Origin: VMGX01 sp041658885
Lineage (GTDB): Bacteria > Patescibacteriota > Minisyncoccia > Phycocordibacterales > 21-14-all-36-13
NCBI GenBank assembly: GCA_041658885.1
Contig: JBAZZJ010000014.1
Span: 1 to 7,677, forward strand
Reading direction: 5' to 3'
Length of the DNA stretch: 7,677 nt
A program made the translations under genes and the position numbers. Position 1 is the stretch's first letter; every line of letters begins with the position of its first letter. Positions 4,837-7,677 of the stretch are shown here, piece after piece. Under the pieces are notes generated by a model. That model saw only the letters and a program-made list of their open reading frames with translations, searched no databases and was not told the DNA's origin.

Positions 4837-6684
4837 CTAAAAGTCTAATTTCTCGTTATTTTTTACAAGAAATGAAAGATATTTCCTAACCTCTAAATTA
4901 AAATCTTCTTTCTTCAGATCAGAGTAATCCGTTTCAAGGTATGCCTCTGCGCACCATTCGTCATTTATTCCAACTTTTTCCCATACACTTTTGCCGGCAA
5001 TTTCTTTTTTCCGAAACATGTCCAGCCATTTTTCTCTAATTTTTGGCCATCTCTCTGTCGGAATTCTTCCTTGAACTTTATCCTTCCTAAACCCGTCATC
5101 TTTCCAGTATCCAAACCAGCTTTCGTGATGTTTATCGCTATCGTGCGGGACATGAGCGGTAAAAACCATAATGCAAGGAACGACTCCGACCGGATAAAAC
5201 AAATCGTTAGGCATACTCATCACCGCCTCAAGGCGGTGTTCTTTCAAAAGTTGCTCCCGAAGCGGATGCGACGCGATAGCGAGCGACATTGGCACGATGA
5301 TAATTCCGGTGGCGTTTTTTTGTAAAGCATTTAAAAGTTGAACAACAAAATCCCATTCGTGCAAATTTTCGCCTTTTTGGGAATATGGCGGGTTGATAAA
5401 ACCAACGCTGGCTTGATTTTTTACTTGCTTGAAAATTTCCTCATCAAAACAAGACCCCTGATAAAGGTTGGTTTTGCCATCGCCCCACAAAATCATATTT
5501 GAGACGGCAAGCGCGAACATTGACGGTTCTTGTTCAATGCCGATAAGAGATTTTTCCAAAATTTTCTTCCTTTCTCCTTCACTTACTCCGTCCGTCATTT
5601 TTTTCATCGCGGAAATCAAAAATCCGCCAGTACCGCAACAGGTATCCAAAACCTTGTCATTTTTATCTAACTTCGCCAACTCAACAAATAATTCCGTTAT
5701 ATGTTTTGGTGTTAAAACAATACCAAGGCCTTGCGCGTCTCCGCCAGTATAGCGAATAAACTCACCGTAAAAATTACCGATTACGTCAAAATCAAAATGA
5801 TCTTGCGTAAAAGGTCTCATTTCGGAATCTATTTCATGGACAATATGTTCTAGCGGCGATTCATTTTTCTTTTTGTCGATTTTTTGCAATTCGGGATGAT
5901 ATTCAATAAAACTGAAAGCGTTTATAATCGCTCGTTTTTTCTCATCCTGATTCACTCCAAGTGTTGTCTTGTTAATCTGATCTTTAATTGCCTGAAATGT
6001 TTTTTGGGCAAGTTCCGGACCAATATATTTTGGAAAAGCAACTTTAAATCCTTTTTCCATAAGGGCAATGAGAACTCCACTTACAAGTAAGGGCATTTGT
6101 GCCACAGTAATTTTCGCATAATCGCGGAGATAGTTATGAAGTTCACGAGAGAATCTGTTTAAATCCTTTTTTCTGGCATTGGCAAGGTTTTCATCATACG
6201 TGGCGAAGCGGATATAATCTTTCCAAGAGATAACATCGGACACCGGAACTTTTTGTGTATCAGTAAGTATTGAGTGTGTTCCAGAGCCCTTTGGAAAAAG
6301 AAAGGTGCTAATTTTTAATTCCTCATTTGTTTGCCCGCTTACCGCTACTGCAATCACATTAAATTCTCGTGATAATTTTGAGGCATATAAAAGAACACCC
6401 TCAACTGCAAAACTAGCGGGTTGGTCTTGATCTGGCGATTCGTGAAATTTTATATCGGCCTTACATTCAATAACGATCAAAAAATCTTTGTCTCCGATTT
6501 TGGAAATCAAAAACTCTGGTCTACCCTTGCCACTTCCAATTTCGGTTTTACTTGGCAACAGTTTTTTAATAAGCTCATTTTGAATTACCTGTTCATCAAT
6601 TGAAAAACCGTTTTCAGCCGTAATTCCGAGTGCTTCTAACTTCTTACGGACAATATTTACAGTTATTTGTTCGTTTTTTGACAT
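4837..6684 (-). CDS. Fused PD-(D/E)XK nuclease / N6-adenine methyltransferase (BcgI A-like RM subunit)
   Basis: 615 residues. The N-terminal domain (about 25-115) is HsdR_N-like with a PD-(D/E)XK site: G-R-P-E-F (P56, E57) then F-L-I-V-I-E-C-K-A-D (E73, K75). After a helical linker comes an HsdM-type methyltransferase: F-Y-G-E-F-x-R-Y-T-G-G-x-x-x-G-x-x-L-T-P-K-H-I (305-329), AdoMet motif I D-T-C-C-G-T-G-G-F (347-355) and catalytic N-P-P-Y (431-434). It would methylate adenine and cut DNA in one polypeptide. This order, the length (BcgI A is about 637 aa from memory) and the adjacent S gene indicate a type IIB-like enzyme; classical HsdM lacks the nuclease. I chose ATG 6684, 2 bases after the lexA stop; a TTG at 6705 would overlap lexA. 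There is no clear ribosome binding site, so translation is probably coupled to lexA. An alternative is a type I HsdM whose N-terminal domain is inactive. Confidence 0.88.
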   Translation of the reverse strand: MSKNEQITVNIVRKKLEALGITAENGFSIDEQVIQNELIKKLLPSKTEIGSGKGRPEFLISKIGDKDFLIVIECKADIKFHESPDQDQPASFAVEGVLLYASKLSREFNVIAVAVSGQTNEELKISTFLFPKGSGTHSILTDTQKVPVSDVISWKDYIRFATYDENLANARKKDLNRFSRELHNYLRDYAKITVAQMPLLVSGVLIALMEKGFKVAFPKYIGPELAQKTFQAIKDQINKTTLGVNQDEKKRAIINAFSFIEYHPELQKIDKKKNESPLEHIVHEIDSEMRPFTQDHFDFDVIGNFYGEFIRYTGGDAQGLGIVLTPKHITELFVELAKLDKNDKVLDTCCGTGGFLISAMKKMTDGVSEGERKKILEKSLIGIEQEPSMFALAVSNMILWGDGKTNLYQGSCFDEEIFKQVKNQASVGFINPPYSQKGENLHEWDFVVQLLNALQKNATGIIIVPMSLAIASHPLREQLLKEHRLEAVMSMPNDLFYPVGVVPCIMVFTAHVPHDSDKHHESWFGYWKDDGFRKDKVQGRIPTERWPKIREKWLDMFRKKEIAGKSVWEKVGINDEWCAEAYLETDYSDLKKEDFNLEVRKYLSFLVKNNEKLDF

Positions 6685-6686
6685 AA

Positions 6687-7322
6687 TTATTTCATTTGCT
6701 TCCAATAATTATTTTTAAGGACGGATACGACTTTCCCTTTTAACTCCGTTGTATCGGTAAAAAGTATATTTTGATATTTAGGATTCTCCGGCTTCAAATA
6801 TACATACGGCGGCTTGTCATCGGAAATAAAACGCTTGATGGTCGCTTCGCCGTCTTTTTCGGCAAGCACGACCTCGCCGGAAACAAATTCTTTCTTGCTT
6901 TGCACCAAGACAACATCGCCATCGTCTATGCCAGCGTTTATCATCGAATCGCCGGAAATGCGGAGCATAAAAACATCGGCTTGTAATCTTGCTACATTTC
7001 CTGATATTTCCTTCCACTCGCCAGTAATCTCTATCGCTTCGGCCGGCATTCCCGCTGTCGTTACGCCAAGAAAAGGGACAAGTTGAGGCGCGCCAAGTAT
7101 CTCATACCCAAGCGGCAAGATGGCGAGAGTCCTCGCGCCTGTTTCTTTCTTGATAACGTTTGATTTTTTTAGCTTTTCGAGAAGATCAGCGATTGACTGA
7201 TTTGAGGAAACACCAAGATTTTCACGCATCTCTTCAAATGTTGGAGGATATCCTGTAGATTTTATAAAATCATAAATAACCCAAAGAAGCTGTTTTTGTC
7301 TTTCTGTCACTATATTTTTCAT
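6687..7322 (-). CDS. lexA: LexA repressor (S24 autopeptidase)
   Basis: 211 residues, normal LexA length. The N-terminal winged helix runs TERQKQLLWVIYDFI (6-20), GYPPTFEEMRENLGVSS (24-40) and a recognition helix at about 41-53. The cleavage site is T-T-A-G-M (88-92), cut expected between A90 and G91. The catalytic dyad is S126 in S-G-D-S-M and K163 in A-T-I-K-R-F. All elements needed for RecA-stimulated self-cleavage are present, so it should repress DNA and be lost on DNA damage. I chose ATG 7322: the family starts at the (M)xxxTxRQ segment, and a TATAAT box lies 6 bases upstream. A 28-residue extension to ATG 7406 would translate the promoter. The stop is 2 bases before the nuclease-methyltransferase gene, an unusual arrangement that suggests co-transcription. 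Whether this is the cell's main LexA or an RM-dedicated regulator is open. Confidence 0.93.
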   Translation of the reverse strand: MKNIVTERQKQLLWVIYDFIKSTGYPPTFEEMRENLGVSSNQSIADLLEKLKKSNVIKKETGARTLAILPLGYEILGAPQLVPFLGVTTAGMPAEAIEITGEWKEISGNVARLQADVFMLRISGDSMINAGIDDGDVVLVQSKKEFVSGEVVLAEKDGEATIKRFISDDKPPYVYLKPENPKYQNILFTDTTELKGKVVSVLKNNYWKQMK

Positions 7323-7328
7323 ACTTTC

Positions 7329-7358
7329 ATTATACCCGACTTTTTGGTCAATTACGAA
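7329..7358 (-). promoter_or_regulatory. lexA promoter (leaderless)
   Basis: A perfect -10 TATAAT (7334-7329) lies 6 bases before ATG 7322, so the expected transcription start is the A of the ATG itself. The -35 is weak: TTCGTA (7358-7353) at 18 bases is the best candidate. A TTGACC closer in is only 11 bases away and does not fit. No canonical SOS box is recognised. Confidence 0.55.
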
Positions 7359-7361
7359 CGC

Positions 7362-7377
7362 CCCTGTGGATAATTTA
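7362..7377 (-). repeat. 16-bp inverted repeat copy with DnaA-box sequence, upstream of lexA
   Basis: TAAATTATCCACAGGG on the minus strand, identical to 3074-3089 on the plus strand. The consensus DnaA box TTATCCACA is at 7373-7365, about 30 bases upstream of the lexA -10. It could bind DnaA as a regulator, or mark an end of the lexA-RM block. Confidence 0.5.
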
Positions 7378-7417
7378 CAAGTGGGACCTAAAATTCTTTC
7401 CCTCATAGGAATGTGCC

Positions 7418-7440
7418 AAAAAATCCGTATAATACAGATT
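7418..7440 (-). terminator. Rho-independent terminator after the upstream gene
   Basis: Minus-strand AATCTGT-ATTAT-ACGGATT (7440-7422) forms a 7-bp stem with one G-T pair and a 5-base loop. Its last two Ts begin a run of six (7423-7418). It is AT-rich but well placed, about 28 bases after the stop of the partial gene, and separates it from lexA. The 19-bp sequence is also a near-perfect palindrome (one mismatched pair), so an operator is an alternative reading. Confidence 0.5.
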
Positions 7441-7468
7441 ATTTATCATAAATCTACAAAATAAAATG

Positions 7469-7677
7469 TTAAGCTCCACAACTGCCACCGCCGCTATTTT
7501 GTTCTTTTGGAACCAGCGCTGAAATACGACTGTATCCGGAAGCGCTTGAATAATTATTACCAAGAATCTCCTTTGGATCGGCGGTTGTTAGCGAGGCGTC
7601 TTGCGATTGCAAATATTTATTTATCACAAAATATTCATTAGGAAACCATAGAGCATTTGCCTGAAGCGCTACGGTAT
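7469..7677 (-). CDS. C-terminal end of an unrecognised protein with a Gly-rich Cys tail
   Basis: Only the last 68 residues are in the window; the beginning lies beyond the edge. The visible part reads TVALQANALWFPNEYFVINK, then Y-L-Q-S-Q-D-A-S and further polar residues, and ends S-G-G-G-S-C-G-A before the TAA stop. The frame is open from the window edge to the stop on the minus strand, the same orientation as its neighbours, and is followed by a terminator. No membrane helix or catalytic motif is visible in this piece. The Gly-Gly-Gly-Ser-Cys-Gly tail is distinctive: a flexible end with a single Cys that could be a site for modification, disulfide or metal binding, but nothing shows which. 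I do not recognise the family. Confidence 0.6.
   Translation of the reverse strand, partial: TVALQANALWFPNEYFVINKYLQSQDASLTTADPKEILGNNYSSASGYSRISALVPKEQNSGGGSCGA

Noticed and set aside
6685..6705. TTG start at 6705 for the nuclease-methyltransferase
   Set aside because: It would overlap lexA by 19 bases and use a rare start, while ATG 6684 is 2 bases past the lexA stop.
7346..7351. TTGACC as the -35 of the lexA promoter
   Set aside because: It is only 11 bases from TATAAT, too close for sigma-70 recognition.
7359..7380. SOS box (CTGT-N8-ACAG or GAAC-N4-GTTC type) upstream of lexA
   Set aside because: Only TTGT-N9-ACAG and an isolated GTTC half-site are present; neither spacing nor symmetry fits a known LexA box.
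7323..7406. Longer lexA start at ATG 7406 (28 extra residues)
   Set aside because: The extension would translate the DnaA-box repeat and the TATAAT promoter and has no similarity to LexA N-termini; ATG 7322 gives the usual LexA start and length.
1..7677. CRISPR arrays, tRNA or rRNA genes, transposase genes
   Set aside because: None was recognised on either strand; the genes are tightly packed and no spaced direct repeats or cloverleaf segments were seen.
1..7677. TGA-recoded (Gracilibacteria/SR1) genetic code
   Set aside because: TGA ends the compact S gene (3900-3902) and the DUF4145 gene (1840-1842) at sensible protein ends, and no in-frame TGA is needed to complete any gene.

Overview
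Organism: the window is AT-rich bacterial DNA using the standard bacterial code. TAA, TAG and TGA all end genes here, so TGA is not recoded. Every gene I can support is on the minus strand. Several starts lack a Shine-Dalgarno sequence, and two genes (lexA, csoR) have a -10 box only 6-7 bases before the ATG, which suggests leaderless transcripts. Short intergenic gaps, a divergent CsoR and these leaderless starts fit a Candidate Phyla Radiation (Patescibacteria/Parcubacteria-like) genome. That placement is an inference with moderate confidence at best.

Layout, in transcription order from high to low coordinates. (1) 7469-7677: C-terminal end of an unrecognised protein with a Gly-rich Cys-containing tail, followed by a hairpin-plus-U-run terminator at 7418-7440. 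(2) 6687-7322: lexA, with a TATAAT box directly before its start. (3) 4837-6684: a fused PD-(D/E)XK nuclease/N6-adenine methyltransferase, 2 bases after lexA. (4) 3900-4832: a compact two-TRD specificity subunit, 4 bases after it. Subunit sizes and domain order for (3) and (4) match BcgI-type (type IIB) systems rather than classical type I, and there is no hsdR helicase in the window. (5) 3170-3847: a NYN/PIN-like RNase-fold protein. (6) 3046-3169: a structured intergenic region carrying a 16-bp sequence repeated in inverted orientation upstream of lexA. (7) 2602-3045: an uncharacterised 147-aa acidic protein. (8) 1840-2556: a DUF4145-type zinc-ribbon protein. (9) 461-1843: a second, unrelated-looking HsdS with two RxDAEY repeats. 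(10) 242-460: a 72-aa protein starting immediately at the hsdS stop. (11) 1-163: the N-terminal part of a CsoR/FrmR-family metal-sensing repressor, with a promoter/operator just upstream.

How it may work together: the lexA-RM-S block looks like one transcription unit, so the restriction-modification enzyme may be under LexA (DNA-damage) control. The NYN protein, the 147-aa protein, DUF4145 and the 72-aa protein lie among two different specificity genes, which gives a compact composite defence island. The second S subunit has no M partner of its own here. It may offer the single RM subunit an alternative target, or be left over from another system. The CsoR gene appears to start a separate metal-homeostasis unit.
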